A stretch of DNA of 64,000 nucleotides from Trichoplax sp. H2 (GCA_003344405.1 NOWV01000042.1:1-64000), one strand, 5' to 3'. Shown: positions 14,383 through 28,400, counted from the stretch's first letter. The notes: generated by a model from the sequence alone, not told the origin. Program-made: numbers and translations.

Positions 14383-14480
14383 GGCGGGCTTAAAGAAGAA
14401 ATGTACTTGAGCTAAGTATTTTACTATCCTATAATTGATTCTTTGCGTTTCTTCAACCCGATCAGTATACGAGGCCTTGG
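14383..14480 (+). pseudogene. Relic of DBHL exon 12 (DBHL1-type)
   Basis: This stretch aligns with DBHL1 exon 12 (3700-3827) over about 100 bases: the start GGCGGG.TTA, the motif AAAGAAATG as AAGAAATG, TATTTTACTA.CCTA, and the ending GAGGCCTTGG. It is broken: about six bases are missing near the start, the codon after the copper-ligand Met is Tyr instead of Cys, and TAA stands in frame at 14413-14415. Neighbouring exons 11 and 13 are not recognisable. It is a remnant of a further monooxygenase copy, closer to DBHL1 than to the DBHL2 or DBHL3 genes that flank it. Confidence 0.8.
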
Positions 14481-17400
14481 ACCAAATCGAGATTTGTAAC
14501 GTGAGAGTTAAACTGACTCGAGGGTCTCACAAAAATTACTACCACTTTTGGGTAAATTAGTTAACACTTTATTATCGCACCAACATAGCTGTTATATTCG
14601 TTTAAATTACTCAACAGTAAAACAGGTTAGAAGTAGCCATCTAATCGGAAGGCGATAACTCATGTAAAGTGTCGCAAATAGGGCCTTGCTTAACGCTAGT
14701 CAATTTCTTTAAATTACTTAACATGTATTAAGATCTCCAATAAAGTTACAGATCAATTTAATGCGATTAAGATATTATCTGCTTTCTGGTAAGTTATTCC
14801 AATTTTACTACAAGTAAATCAGGTTATTAAATTAGTCAGATGAAATTATTCTTTAAAATGATCTAATTATTAGTATTGATGTTACTGCTAATCTACATGA
14901 AATTTAAGTCGCAACAGTTTAAATGCGTACCATTCACTATAGCTTATTCGTGATTTCTTATTTAATTAAGCAAGCAGTTGTAAACCTAGCGTAAGTGGGA
15001 TTTATTAATTATGACGATATCTTTCAGTTATGGTGCGTGCTATCATTCGGTAAAATAGCTTGATATTGATGAACGATGTATAATACGTGTGATCCGATCA
15101 TATCCATAATACAAAAATTAAGCACAGTGGATATAGCATTCATATTTTGCAAGTATACCACCAAAATAAATCATCTGCATTCCTAATAAAATAGGATTCA
15201 GAAATAATTGTTTCAGCTACAACGGTCTATAATATTTGAAAAATTTTTAATATAATCTGAGGCTATAGGAGATAAAGAGTTTATCATGTACCTGTAAAGC
15301 AAGAGTATACGTAAACTACTAAGAATTTCTTGCAACTGTCAATTTAGAGTTTCTAATCGCTATTGATCAATTTTTAATTGTAAATTTACAGTGAATTGAT
15401 ATGATTGAACAGCCATATATTGCATATTTCCTTTTGAAGTACAATTAGCAACATACTATATAAACGGTGGAGCAAAAGTGTAAAAGAATTTATCGGTACA
15501 ACCTAGAAACGCATAAGCTGATCAGATGGCGGATACGACACTATCATTAGCAATGAAATACTATATTTATTGAATTTATAGTGCTTATGTAGCTTGAATT
15601 CACATTAAAACTGATGAGATTTCCTTATACTATATTAGCCGAGAGCTCTCTATATTATTCAGTTAACCTGTACACCATGAATCGTAAAATTGAACAGACA
15701 CTCTTGTGCTGTCAGATAACTCAATACCATGCCTGTATTAGGCGTAAAACCAATTAAATTCTACTGCAATGCTAATGTTCCTACGGTTTATCTAACTTCA
15801 AAGCCGATTTAGTGCTCATAGTATTCAAATCTTATTGCAGTCTGCGGGTATTATGTTACGCGTAATTATATCTGTATATTCTAGATGTATTACTAAACAT
15901 TCATACAGTCTCGACAGGAAAGCAGATGAATAGATTTATTACAACTGATAATCGCTCGATATTTATATATCTTCGATACACTTAAAACTGGCTAAATCTT
16001 CTCACATGGTATTGTCTCTGCTAAACATTAAGTTACTACTACATCCCACGATCGATCTAATTTTCGCAGCCGATATAGACAGATGGAAATATTAGAACAG
16101 CTCTAAACTGCAGCGTATCGTTCAGTTTTCCATGCGAGTACAGTCTAATTTTAATCCAAATCCGCTACCATCACTAACAGTGACTATCAGCTCAGAAATA
16201 CCGTGATTTTTCAGTAAATCTTCCTGTAGTGAATTAGGCCGAATAAGATGTTTAGCACAGATCATTTAAAGGTTAAGGCCGTGGCTGATAGTCTCCAACT
16301 ATTTCTCATTAATAATATAATTTAAGTTAGCATTGGATTGTAGATTATTTACCATGGTTATTATCATGTACGGTAGTGTAACTTTCTATATTTATCTAAA
16401 AGTATACTTAATGCTGAGAGCATATTTGGTAGCTCAGAGCCATAGATTATAGTTGAAAATTCTACGTCTTTGTTTTATGTTAAGGGTGCAGGTTACTGTA
16501 TACTCGTACAGCAGGGTTTTGTTTCACAATTGATACTAGAGGTAAAAATAGATAGGCAAATGTATATTAGGATATGGCTAGTTCATCGTACCTTGGCTTG
16601 TAGAAATATTGTCTACGTAAATGCTGTAGCTGTTACTATGTTAGATTATAGATAGTCCACTTTCCAAAATGTTGTCACTAATAATAATCTGGATAGGTAT
16701 AAATAAGGTAGAAAGTGGTTATACTGATTATTGCTGCAAATGCTACGAAAAGTATATAAGCAGGCAACTCTAGGTTACTCCAGTGGTTCTTTCTAAAAGT
16801 CTTTCTAGTGATTCTATTCGAATAGAGTAGAGCTGTAAGTAAATTATCTTTGTATAAAGATATAATAAAGTTTAAATTTTAAAGTAATTTTAAAATTTCG
16901 TGATCGGTTTTATCACGGCGCTTTTATCTATTCTTTGCGATTAGGAGTTTGTATGCAGTTACAAAATACGAACCTCAAATGCACCGGTAAGAGGCTATTA
17001 CATTCCAATTCTTTATTTTTTAATAATTCGTGCACACATAAAACTGCTCCATATAAATTATACTATACTATAGGAAAGATATTTTAAACAAGAAAATCAA
17101 TGTTTAATTATAACGTGATTGTAGTGATTTCAGCTAATTACAGTCACATGATATGTTTTGATTATTAATTTTAATGAAATATTAATTAGGTTGAGTTCTA
17201 TTCATCAAAATCCTATCAGTAAACATATCATTTGTTTTAAAAACAATTGTTGCTAAAGTGTTATTAAATCTTGTGACTTTTAAAAAAAATCCGTATTATA
17301 CCGTACTGTATTAAAAATGATGCTATTCAAGTAGTAACTTTTCAAGTTATCGCAGTTAGTATGATTCGAAACATTAAAGTGTATTGGAAATTAAATTCTA

Positions 17401-19077
17401 CTTATTTGGCTTTGTAACATACGTGAGTATACCAAAATACCTTTATAAATATATATAGCATTAACTTATAACATACTTAGCTCTGAGGATAACAGCCAAC
17501 TGAATTATTCACTGTGAATTGAAATTTTTGCTGGCATTTAAAAATTTCTATTGGAGAAAAAATTCAGGTACAATCTATGGTTGAGGATAGCATAACCCCA
17601 ATTTCGACAATTTAGTCGAGTTTCCGTTAAGAATTAGTTTATTTGTTATAGTTATTGCATGAGAAATACAGAAAGTAGACTCAAATAATTTAAAAAGTCA
17701 TTAACTGCCGTACGTTTATTATCTAAAGATTTTTTGCTAGCATAATCAGATTAATAACTATGGAATTTTAGTTTAATTATACCATCAAGATTTAATTTAA
17801 AATATAATAGACATACGCCCTAAATGTGACAGAAAGCTTAAGTCTAAATTAATTACATCGGAATTTAAATATACTAATACCATTTATGGAATCTCGCTTA
17901 TTGTAGTGGAACTGACATTTTATTTTTTATGTACTTGCTAGGAATAGTTAATCACTCAATTACAATAACATCGTGCTATGTAAAACTAGTACTTTTCTTT
18001 GCGAGCGTAGTTATCGAGACTATTTAAGCTGACTTGATTAAATCTAAATAGTGTGTTTTTTATCTAAAATACATTATGGACGAGAATTGTTATGCTTTAT
18101 TTTGCTTTTCTTTTTCACTGAAATAGATTGATGAAGTATTTATGCTACCTTAGCTTATTAAACACCGTACCTTTGCTTTCTTTTAAAATTGGATGCTAAT
18201 GTCATCAGACCTAGTAGATTTATATCGTGCTTTCTTCTAAATTTCTATCTCTCATTCGAATTAAATTTCATTCTGGGATTAATTTCATTTCGTTTATGCT
18301 TTATAGTATATAAACTGTTACTGAACTAAGTTTATCTTCATGCTTGGCAAAATGGGCTCCATGATGTCCTCTTGGTTATTCTTCGTAGTTAAATTATTGA
18401 ATATTAAACATGCAGAAGTTGATAACTTATACATCACTTAAATCGAAATTGACTACTTCTGAAAATTAAATTACAGCATAAACTGCTTCAGGGCTACTGT
18501 CTATCGTTTATCATCTGTTTCATCGATATATTTTAGTAATTTGCATGCAATAGTTTCAACTTTAGTTTCTCACTCGTTGACCGAATCACTGGACACTAAA
18601 AGACTTTCCCAGTCGATAGAACTCTGATTTAAACTATAATATCTTCTAGAACAAAACTGACTGCAAGGTCTTTCACATCTATTTCGGTTAAACATAACTT
18701 AAAATTGCATATATTGCAGAATTGGTAGTTCCGGTTAAGTACCGTAATTTTCGGTAAATAACTCTATGATTGCAATAGTCCATGTTATATGATTATAATT
18801 ATTAGACAGATAGGCTATCAGATATTTTAATTTAAAATTAGACAATAGATCAGAAGACAAAGAGTACAAACTTAAAGTTTTCCATAGCGATATCTCTTCT
18901 CATTCTCTAACATGAGTTTAGATTATTCATATTTATATGGAGAAGATTGCATGTGTATTCCAAAGAAAGCGAGGCTCTTTGTTAATGGATACATTTTATA
19001 ACAGCTCATGAATTTATCTTGGCCAATCTATGTTTAAATCTAATTTGATAGTATACTCTGCCCTTTCAAATCCAAGT

Positions 19078-22000
19078 ATGGCTATAAAGTTTGTCGCCTA
19101 CCTGTGCGTTGCTACTTTTTTGGTATCAGTAGTAGCCTCAGATTCAAACATCTTAAACTCAAATGTGTTCCATGTATCTATGGATGAAGATCTAAAATAC
19201 AGACTCGACTGGACATTCGATCGTTCTCAAAAAATAATGACCTTTACAGTTCATGTCAAAACGACAGGATGGGTAGGATTTGGAATATCCCCTTACACTG
19301 GTAAAATGCCCGGATCTGATGTTGTTATCGGATGGGTAGATAACAATGGTAAAGCTTATCTTCAGGTGAAAATCATTTGAAATCTTAGTAACGATTCCGC
19401 TTAAAATAATGAAAGCTAATGTATCCTCTCCAACATCATTCTATGTCGTTATAACCGAAAGGATTGGAGTAGCAATAATTTTCTTTCTGTTTCGCCATAG
19501 GATCGATATGCAACAGGCCGTACATTGCCAGAGTTAGATTCAAGTCAAGACTATAAACTTGTATCGGGCTCTGAGAGTAATGGCACAACAACAATAAAGT
19601 TTTGGAGAAAGTTTGATACAGGAGATACTAAAGATTTAAAATTAGACGTAAGTCATGCTATTTATGACAGCTTATACCAATTAACATCTCATAAAATATG
19701 TTTTGAATAATTGATCTCGTTAGACCGGAACAACCAGATTGATTTGGGCCTATAATAACAAGGATCCTGTATCGACTTCTAATATTCCAATGCATAATAA
19801 AATGGGCACTCGTAGCGTAAACCTGTTTGAGAGGATGCCGGAAAAAGATAAGCCTGTACTGCCATCAGATTATCAGACATATGATTTTAGAGTACCAAAC
19901 GTAAGGAAATAGCTAATAACATTCATTGATTTGACTTATTGCTTGCTTGCTACAGCTATAACCATACCAAATGGATCCTGTCAGTATGCTTTAAGCTCAA
20001 ACAGAACTGGAAACTAAGTTATCAGCTCTAACATTGCTTAGTTACATAATTCTCTTATAAATGAAGAAAAATCTATACCTTTTTAAGATTTTTGAGTTAA
20101 GAGCCAGCTTAATCTAATCACAGCAGCAGTAGTTAAGAGATATCTTAGAACATTTATTCTCGGACTGAAAAATAATCATCAATTACAATTAATGAGTACG
20201 CTGGATGTTTTGGATAAAATTAGTACAGTGTGCAATAAGTCAGATTTTCAATAATTTATCAGTCATAAAGCCATAGCGATGATAGTATGCTATTATAAAC
20301 ACTCCTGTATTTTGAGAACTAGAATTCTGTAAATGTTAAGAATCATCGAGTTGAAGCCAGTTATTGCTGCAGTTGAAAGTCTTCATATACTGTATGGCAA
20401 TGTTTTAATTCTTTGCAAATGCATCGGTGAAGCTACCGAATGTCGTGAGTGTTGTGCATAATACTCTTGCTCGTTAAACAAAGGTAGAAAAATTTATATA
20501 AATTTGTTATTAATCAAAGGGGACTGATTATAATGTAGGTAAGCGTACCTAACGCTCATACTACGTATTGGTGTGTAGGATTAAGGATGCCTGAACTAAC
20601 GGAAAAAAATCATATCATTAGGGTAGGAGCCGTTCATATATTATAGTGAACTCTTTGACATGGCTTTTTTCATTCATTGAAGATAGCTCAAAAAATAGAA
20701 TAATTTAAGACAGTGTAAGACCTCGCTTAAGTCACTTCACTTCAATTTGATCAATTTGCTAGAATTAGCAAAACACAATCTTATCTCACAAGTATTAATA
20801 ACTAGAGTATTACTTAACTAGTTTATACTGAAGGAATCTTAAAATTTATGCGACACTACAGACCATTAAAATGGGATAGAATAAATTCATAATTATAATT
20901 ATCTAATCATCAAATTTCTAGATTGATCCCATCATAACTAAAGGCAATGAAGGTGTAGTCCATCATATGACACTTTATGAGTGTGAATCCGATCCTAAAT
21001 GGCATGATTATAGTTCAGACTGTTCGAGTAGAAATATGCCCCTCCACTTAACTAGATGTCGTGGAGGTGCTGTTGTAGCAGGCTGGGCTGTTGGTGGCGA
21101 GGTTAATTTATAATTTTATCACTTTATCAAAGAAGAAATCAGTCAAAGAGGGATTTTATTCGGTCTAATTGATCTTGACTTCTCTCAATGCTTTTTTGTA
21201 CTGTGCATAGTCAAGTGTTTTCCCCGCTCATACAGGATTAGCTATTGGCCAGAAAACCGATCCCAAATTTACAGTTATTGAGATGCACTATGATAATCCC
21301 GAAGGTAGATCAGGTGAGCAATCAGTTGCCATGATTCATATGTTTTATTTAATTGTAGAGAGTAAAAGCGATCTAGAAGAATATTAGCAACGCTTCTAAT
21401 ACTTTAATCTTTCATATTTTGTCAGATTTTGTCGATACCTCCGGTTTTAAAATATTTTATACACGACAATTACGCCAATACGATGTTGGAACCTTAACTA
21501 TGGGTCATGCGGTTACACCAACTATGATGATCCCAGAAAAACAAGACGAATGGAATATCACCGGTTACTGCCCTCAAATGTGCACTGAACGGGTGAAAGC
21601 TCTGATTACTTACTTTTATAAACTCATGATATTAATGCAATGATATAGACTTTATTGCGCGCTATATTTGGACTCTACAGTAATTATACAGCATCTCAGT
21701 AAGGACATATATTTCCTATTAGGCTATACCTAAGGCAGGTATCAACATCTTTGGAGTATTCTTTCATACTCATTTAGCAGGTAGCTGAATAGTGCTGTAC
21801 CAGTAAGGAGATTTGCCATATTTGATTATACAGATGCACCTGGTCTGGCCTATTTTAAATTATGATTAGAAATCTTGTTCCTTTTTCCTATATTTGACGT
21901 TTGAAATGTTTTGCTGTGCAGGTGTAGCATTATATGCAAGACACTTCAGAAAGGGCAAAGAATTGCCATTACTCGCTCAAAATAAGCATTATGATTTCAA

Positions 22001-24095
22001 CTATCAGGTAAATTAATACATTCCAGTTGGCATGGTATTTTTTATTCTGTTGCTGTTGATGATATATTCTGTTTGAAGATAATGTGAAAGAAAGCTTTAT
22101 GAATTCTTTTATTAATTGAAATATTGTCGTCTATTCCTTTTGTAGGAAGTTTTATATTTGAGGAATGAAATTAAAATGTTGCCGGTAGAATGCATTATGT
22201 AGTGCAATGCTATAATGTTACGACCTTTATTAAAATTAACCCCATCTGACTTACACAGGGAGATTCTTTGGCTATTACTTGCAGCTATAAGACCGCTAAT
22301 CGTAATACTAGCACTGTGGTAAATGCTATGAATTTATAAAGTATCTAAATTTCAGGATAAATTTAATTTATTAGTACTTAACCCCTAATTCTATGTATAA
22401 TCACAATATATGATTTAGGGAGGTGAAGCAACTAAGGATGAAATGTGTCTTAATTACGTATTTTACTACCCTAAATTGCCGTTTTCAGTATGCGTTACAT
22501 ATGCATCATATACTGACCTTGTACCTTATTTCACCAAATTAATCATGTAAGTATATCTGCAAGTATTTATCTAAATACGTAGATTTCTGAATCTATGATA
22601 AGTGCCAATTAATTAATTGATTTATGGATCTGCTTTTGAAAATATCCATTTAAATTTCTCTGATGACATGGTGTTGGGGATGGAAATAAAATATAGTGAT
22701 CATTTTATTCACAAAATTAGTTCCATACAGCATCAAGTTTTTTTGTATAAGTAGCAGCAGAACTCATTTTTGCGTGATTTTAGTTTTCAATCTTTCGCTA
22801 AACAAATATACTTCGTGAAATATAAGTCACATTTTCTCTAGATTATTATGTAAGTTTAAATTAATTGTATACCATAGCTAGAAACTATTTTTGTACATTA
22901 TCTGTGGTATAAATCACCGGCAATAATCTGACTGTTTAATGGGTAACAAGTAAATTATAGTGCATTAATAGAAGAAGGCATAACTTCATATACCTTGATT
23001 AATATTAAAGTGAATCTGTTGATAATTATAGCTTTAAGAAAAATTTCCCGTATAGTAATATTTTCATCTAAAAGAAACACTGTAAATGTACTAACTTGTG
23101 TAGAATAAATTGAAAAAGCCAGTATAGACTGGCATATTTATAAATTAATATCGTTGCACAAGTTAATCAATCACATCTATCTGATTAAAGATGAAATTAC
23201 GTAAGCTGTTGATAATTTATAGTCTGGTAAGAGAAATTTTCATCATCATGTCGATGAGAATTAGAAATTTCTATTAAATGCTTTTTTAATGAAATTTTTT
23301 ATGAAATCATAATAGTTTATTACCATTTTAAGAAAACGCTTTGTTAATGAGTATTACTCCTCCGTGAAGTAAATTCTTTAATAATTAGTAACACTAAATT
23401 TATTTATTAGAAGGTGTGTTGTTAAATGTTAGAATTAGTACCGTTCCCGCTACTAATATAAAATATAGTTTTACCAATATCGTTCTAATATAGACTAGTT
23501 TTCAATTTAATTTAATAAGATAGGGCTCTTCCTCATTACTTTGTCACTAAATTTTTTTTAGACAAGGCAGAATGCCTAATCCAACTCCGAATAGCACAAC
23601 CAGTCTTGCGGAGTCAGTTAGAAAAACCGTTATAGGGGATAGCGCATTGATTAAAGAGCTGCATGACTTAGAAACTTATCGTGCTCCTGATATGTATTGC
23701 TCCTATCAAAATCACTCGATCATCATGGATGTGAGTAATATCGTACGTTATATAATCATGCGATCTCATTGTAGCATCGCAATTTATTTCATAACTAAGG
23801 ATTATCAATGTTATAGCTGAAGGCGTAATTTTCATAGCCTTTAAGGATAATAACAATCTACTTTCTCATGGGTGTTAAGTATGCGTTTACTCAATTTTTC
23901 TTATCAATTTCCATTTAATTTCTTCCTTTATGATTAACAACGGAAATCAAACAGAGCTATGGCCAAAAAATTCCTAATTTTATATCAGCGGCAAATTATA
24001 CAGCCCCAATTACAAGTGCTGCTGTTTCGGCGACTTCAGTTAATCTGTTTTCTTTCATAATTTATGTCGTTTTAGCAACAGCATTGGTATTATAG
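19078..24095 (+). CDS. DBHL3: DBH/MOXD1-like copper monooxygenase, 14 coding exons
   Basis: Secreted copper monooxygenase, 608 aa, the closest relative of DBHL2, with every exon the same length. Exons: 19078-19365, 19501-19647, 19724-19900, 20539-20622, 20922-21101, 21211-21313, 21426-21592, 21723-21780, 21922-22007, 22146-22184, 22259-22318, 22419-22546, 23562-23730, 23955-24095. An in-frame ATG lies 48 bases upstream (19030); 19078 is preferred because it starts the signal peptide directly. Copper ligands by family alignment: H246, H247, H318, H397, H399, M472. DOMON in exons 1-3. Exon 5 ends at an unusual donor, GTTAAT. Hydrophobic C-terminal tail as in DBHL2. The gene converges on APN-A, with 1.3 kb between the two stop codons. 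Confidence 0.94.
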
Positions 24096-24450
24096 AAAGC
24101 TTGTCTACGCGTGAATATGATGCTCGGAATAATTATTTCTTAACATGCTCATATAATCAGCTTTTTTATCTTACAATTGTTAACCACTAGTAAAGTGCTT
24201 TATGTAACTCCTATTTTCATGTTTGTCATATAGAGGTGATGATTCCTAATTAGTAGCTATACGTAGCTGGCATAAATTTAGCATGGTTGATCACTCATAA
24301 AATTAGCCTTCCGAATAAGTATTGGCTGTGTAAATGTAGGATTTAAGGCTATCCAAACAAGCAATTCCAAAGTATAAGATTGTCGAAAACATGCCGTATG
24401 TCTATTGTAATCCTTAACTATCGTTTTCATACCAGTAAATGGATGGATTG

Positions 24451-24456
24451 AATAAA
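24451..24456 (+). terminator. Candidate polyadenylation signal of DBHL3
   Basis: AATAAA about 355 bases after the stop, in the same sequence context as the candidate after DBHL2. Confidence 0.45.
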
Positions 24457-24969
24457 TTGAATTCATAGGTATTAAATCACTAAAGAGTGATATACCAGTA
24501 GGCCTTAAGAATCATCCTGCTAGCCTACGATTTATATTTCCTCCAATAAGTGCTGTACTAATGGCAGATCTACTCGAAAGCATCCTAGGCAGGGCGTTTT
24601 ACTACTATAATAAGTTATGCTATTTCCGCTTGCTTTATATTATCTATGGTAGAGGTAATACTATACTACTGTACTTTTTGCAGCTAGAAGTTTGCATAAG
24701 ATGCCAGTAATTTCAATGTATTACGTTTATAGATAGCCAAAATTAGCCTGTAAAAGTGATATAAAACTCAAGAGTACGCTATCGTATGTATGTACACTTT
24801 ATAGAATATCTGTAACAAATACTTTAATTCGATAGCTATGACTTAGTTATAACTAGTCGAAAGTGATGCAATTAATATATTTTGGGTTGGCAGTATATTT
24901 TATTTAACACAGGTGAACGTGATTTGTATGCACAAGTACGTCGAAATTAAACTTATTTAGTTCATCTAG

Positions 24970-25045
24970 CTTCGTTGATTACGACAGCAAATGTAGTAAT
25001 ATAGGCCTAATCTAGTAATAACGGCTAAGTATTTTCACTTTCTGA
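24970..25045 (+). pseudogene. Second, more decayed copy of the exon-12 relic
   Basis: At the position matching the 14383-14480 relic in the duplicated block, the string GCTAAGTATTTT (with the same TAA) and surrounding bases survive, but the rest is barely alignable. If real, the stop codon arose before the block duplicated. Confidence 0.4.
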
Positions 25046-25257
25046 GGGCAGATAATTGTCGAAAGGATCATTTCAAATTCATGTCTAAAAATTGTAATCA
25101 ACCAATCAAGATCTATTTCTTTAGTTAATCTAATTCAAGTATCGAAGTTAAAATCATTATTCTAACAGTATAGGCCACATTCTCTGGCCATTTTTGCGTT
25201 TGGTCTTTACAAATGTGATAAAATTGATGAAACCAGACATTTTACAGCAATATTATC

Positions 25258-25263
25258 TTTATT
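25258..25263 (-). terminator. Candidate polyadenylation signal of APN-A
   Basis: AATAAAG on the minus strand about 140 bases after the stop codon. APN-B has the same heptamer about 150 bases after its stop (53148-53153). Confidence 0.5.
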
Positions 25264-25401
25264 GATGTGCGACACAGCATCCACCAATATGATTAAAATA
25301 ACATCGAATTAAGGTTAATCTAGTCGTACGTTAAAGCAGATTACATAATACTGATAATATATTACTATTACCTCGCAGTTTAGAGAGCCATAGTAAATCA
25401 A

Positions 25402-28400
25402 TTACATAGTCTCCATATGCTCTGTATTAGCCTGACAAAACTGCTTAATTTGCATTGCATGTTTTTGTAACCACATAATGTTGGTATGGATGCTATTTAA
25501 TACAGAAGATTTATAACCGCTAAGCTCTGGATGTCTCTCAAAGAACATTTCCACCTAGAAATGAGGGAATGAAAATATCAATTTCTAGTTCTACATCTAT
25601 GTCTAAATTATGCCAAGTGTATGTATAAATTATTTGATAATAAAGGATCGTATCTTAAATTCATGTTTCTGAAGTCTAACCTCCATATACTTTGGCATGG
25701 TATCGAATCTCTGGACAGAGCTTACGAACATTCTTCCAAATGTATTCAATTGAGAATTGTTTTTAGCCCTGTTTGGTGTTAATAGAAAAGCACGGAAGCA
25801 AATTCGTTAATCCGTGATGAGCACAAAAATCTAGACTTGATGTATTTTTTATAATTAAAATCTGTTGCTTCTGCGATATATTTTTATCTTGCACTTATGG
25901 TACTATATGCACGTTATATGGGGTTTATCTATAATGATGTCGATTTTTTACTGTAGCTATCATGTAAGGTTATTATTATAGCAGTAATAGTATAAATAGA
26001 GTCCTTCTGCTATATTTAATCAGTATATTATACTTGGAATAGCACTATACTAGAAACTAATACCTATACAGAGACTAATCAACGAGGAATTATTAAATGA
26101 ATGCCCGACTGAGTTTGCTTATTGAAATTATTAGTTACTGCTGGCATTATACTTACTGTCCATACATCATGTTGAAGTTAGTTTTGATATATTCCCACGG
26201 TACATGTCGACCAACAGGATTCGCGGCTACGAAATTAAAGACGTTAGCTTTTTCGCCTTGGCTAAGATTATTTGAATGGAGTGCCATATGTATGTAGCTA
26301 TAGAATGAAATTATAATGAATATTTGTTTATTTAACAACATTAAATTGATATAGTCAAGACATCATTTATAAATAAAAAATCTTGTTAGATAAAGAATTC
26401 AAACAGTTTAAATTTATTTGAAAGAATTTGTAAGAGTTTTTACTCACGCCTTAAGCAACCAAGGTTCTTTAGATCTAGCTAAAGCCCTTAACATATCTGG
26501 TCTAATGGTAGTCTTATACGTGGTATTAAGTTTATTCCATATCCTGGTGAAGGCCCTAGAATCTCCATTAGCAACAGCTGCCGATAAGACTATTCTCCTC
26601 AAAGATGGTGGTATCCTATAATTCAGATAATGAAAGATTAAAATAAGCGATTAAGAGAATAAAGAAGTCGCCGGCTGGTGTGCGTCAACGACTGTAAGAT
26701 TATTTAAAATATGAAATATTGAGTACGGTACAGTGGTATGTGATCATCGCAGAACAGATTAAACCACTTGATCTTATCAAAGAATTATGGCTTATTTGTC
26801 TACTGAGATACTATCATTCCTCAATTTTATTAGTAGCTACTCAAAATCCTTGTAATTTTAATTATTAATTGTCTTTAGCAAAAGTTTGGTATATGCGTAA
26901 GTAAACATTACAATACAGCTTAATTTTTGTCACAAGTTGCCTGTACATGTTAGAGTCATTCATAGCGTTATCCCAGAACATCTTGCTGGCATCCTTATTG
27001 CATTCATACTCGTTAAGACGGCATGCAACTCCCATAGCTGCTACTCTTAGTAATCTGTAATTCAAAATTAAAATATGAGTTAGGATAAGCGAATATTGCC
27101 TATTGCGACATTATTATTATAAGTTGTAGCAACAACACGCAAAAATAACTCTTATTATATATATGATGGTCTAAATAGAAATACTAATATCAATTCTAAA
27201 TATGAATTTCACAATTTAAATGTTAGGCGGCGCTATATATTGAACTTCGAATGGGAATAAAATCTCAAGTATTACAGTTTATCATAAACGTTTTGTGAGG
27301 AAGAACGTTAATTACCATAGTAAATATGGTGTTGGATACCGCACGTGAAAATTTATAAAGTACTATTGACTGATTCAGTTACTTTTTACATTAGTGAGGT
27401 TAATGATGGACTTCTTATCACCTTTCCAAGTGGTCACCAGTATTTTCGAATTTTAAGATCTTAAGCAATGGCTTCAATTGTTGTAAGTAATAATTCTAAA
27501 AATTTTAAATACGATAGTTAGCCGAGATATTTACGCCTTACATAAAAATTTATTATGTTAATTGCAAATTTCTTTCACCTTCAGATCTAATATCACGCTT
27601 ATTAGCCTCAAGACCTTTATAAAAGGCCTTTGCAATAATTATATGAAGTTATGGCGGAAATTAGATACTTACGGCAAAATATCCAAAATTTCCGGTATTT
27701 TCTAGGCGATCAACTATATGTTCCAACCTGCCAATAGCTGTGAACCAAGGCAGGTAATGAGTTTCCTTAATCAAGTATTTGGTAAATTCAAGAGCGGTAC
27801 TATACTTTATCATTTCAGCCCTACGAAAAATAATTGATATATTGCATTAGCCACCTCGCATCGAAATTAGCAGGCATTCAGATTTAAGAATTTATTGATT
27901 ATGTTTATGACATATTCAATCTGCTATACAATACATAATTTGTTTCATTTTTTATATTACAGAACTAATTTTATTTTATATTACTCAGCAAAAGTCATAG
28001 AATCATCGATGAGATTGGAAATATCACGGGTATCTAATGCCTATGATACATAATAACATAATTTAAAAAAGAATTAGAAATGCTGAATAAGCTGGCTCCA
28101 ATTTATACATACACGCTATTATAAATTTCGTAATCTTATGTAGAAAAAGGTTGTGTAACATTTCCTACTTACCATCAGATTTTTTTGTAACCCGTTAGCT
28201 AAAGCAAGCCAGTTTTCTTCCGGGTAATTAACTCTAAAGAATCCAAACTGGTGAGTATTTGCCTTGATCCATTGACCCGCAGGCCAGTCAAATGATGTTT
28301 GTACTATAGGGTACAGTAAAAGAACAATCGTCATATAATTCGTTGCTAATGATATAATTCATGCCAAGACCTTGGAACTCGTATGGGTCATCGATTTTTA

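Larger units (their letters stand above)
6055..14460 (+). repeat. Segmental duplication, copy 1 (contains DBHL2)
   Basis: Similarity to 17515-25040 covers about 1.6 kb of 5' flank, all DBHL2 exons, parts of several introns including the long intron 12, and about 0.8 kb of 3' flank with a decayed exon. Non-coding landmarks keep their order and spacing, for example the GAGAAATACAG motif, a GTAGT/GGAACTGAC motif and CTTTTCTTT in the 5' flank. The ends are approximate because I judged them by eye. Confidence 0.8.
13624..19077. other. Intergenic DBHL2-DBHL3 with flanks of the duplication
   Basis: About 5.5 kb without a supportable gene. The first 0.8 kb resembles the 3' flank of DBHL3 and holds a broken DBHL exon at 14383-14480. 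The last 1.5 kb (from about 17515) resembles the 5' flank of DBHL2. The middle, about 14.5-17.5 kb, is AT-rich DNA with no recognised element. Short open frames there (for example 16470-16655) lack splice sites or a family signature. Confidence 0.6.
17515..25040 (+). repeat. Segmental duplication, copy 2 (contains DBHL3)
   Basis: Counterpart of 6055-14460, in the same orientation. 5' flank lengths agree (about 1.56 and 1.58 kb from edge to start codon), and so do the 3' flanks (about 0.95 and 0.84 kb). Flanks and introns have diverged clearly more than exons, so the duplication is not very recent. Edges are estimates. Confidence 0.8.
24096..25401. other. Convergent intergenic DBHL3 / APN-A
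   Basis: 1.3 kb between two stop codons on opposite strands. It carries one polyadenylation signal candidate for each gene, the end of the duplicated block and a very decayed exon relic. No gene is seen. Confidence 0.6.

Noticed and set aside
16470-16655. 61-aa open frame between DBHL2 and DBHL3
   Set aside because: Not conserved in the duplicated block and no family match.
19030-19077. In-frame ATG upstream of the DBHL3 start
   Set aside because: Adds 16 residues before the signal peptide, without a counterpart in the other copies; kept only as an alternative.
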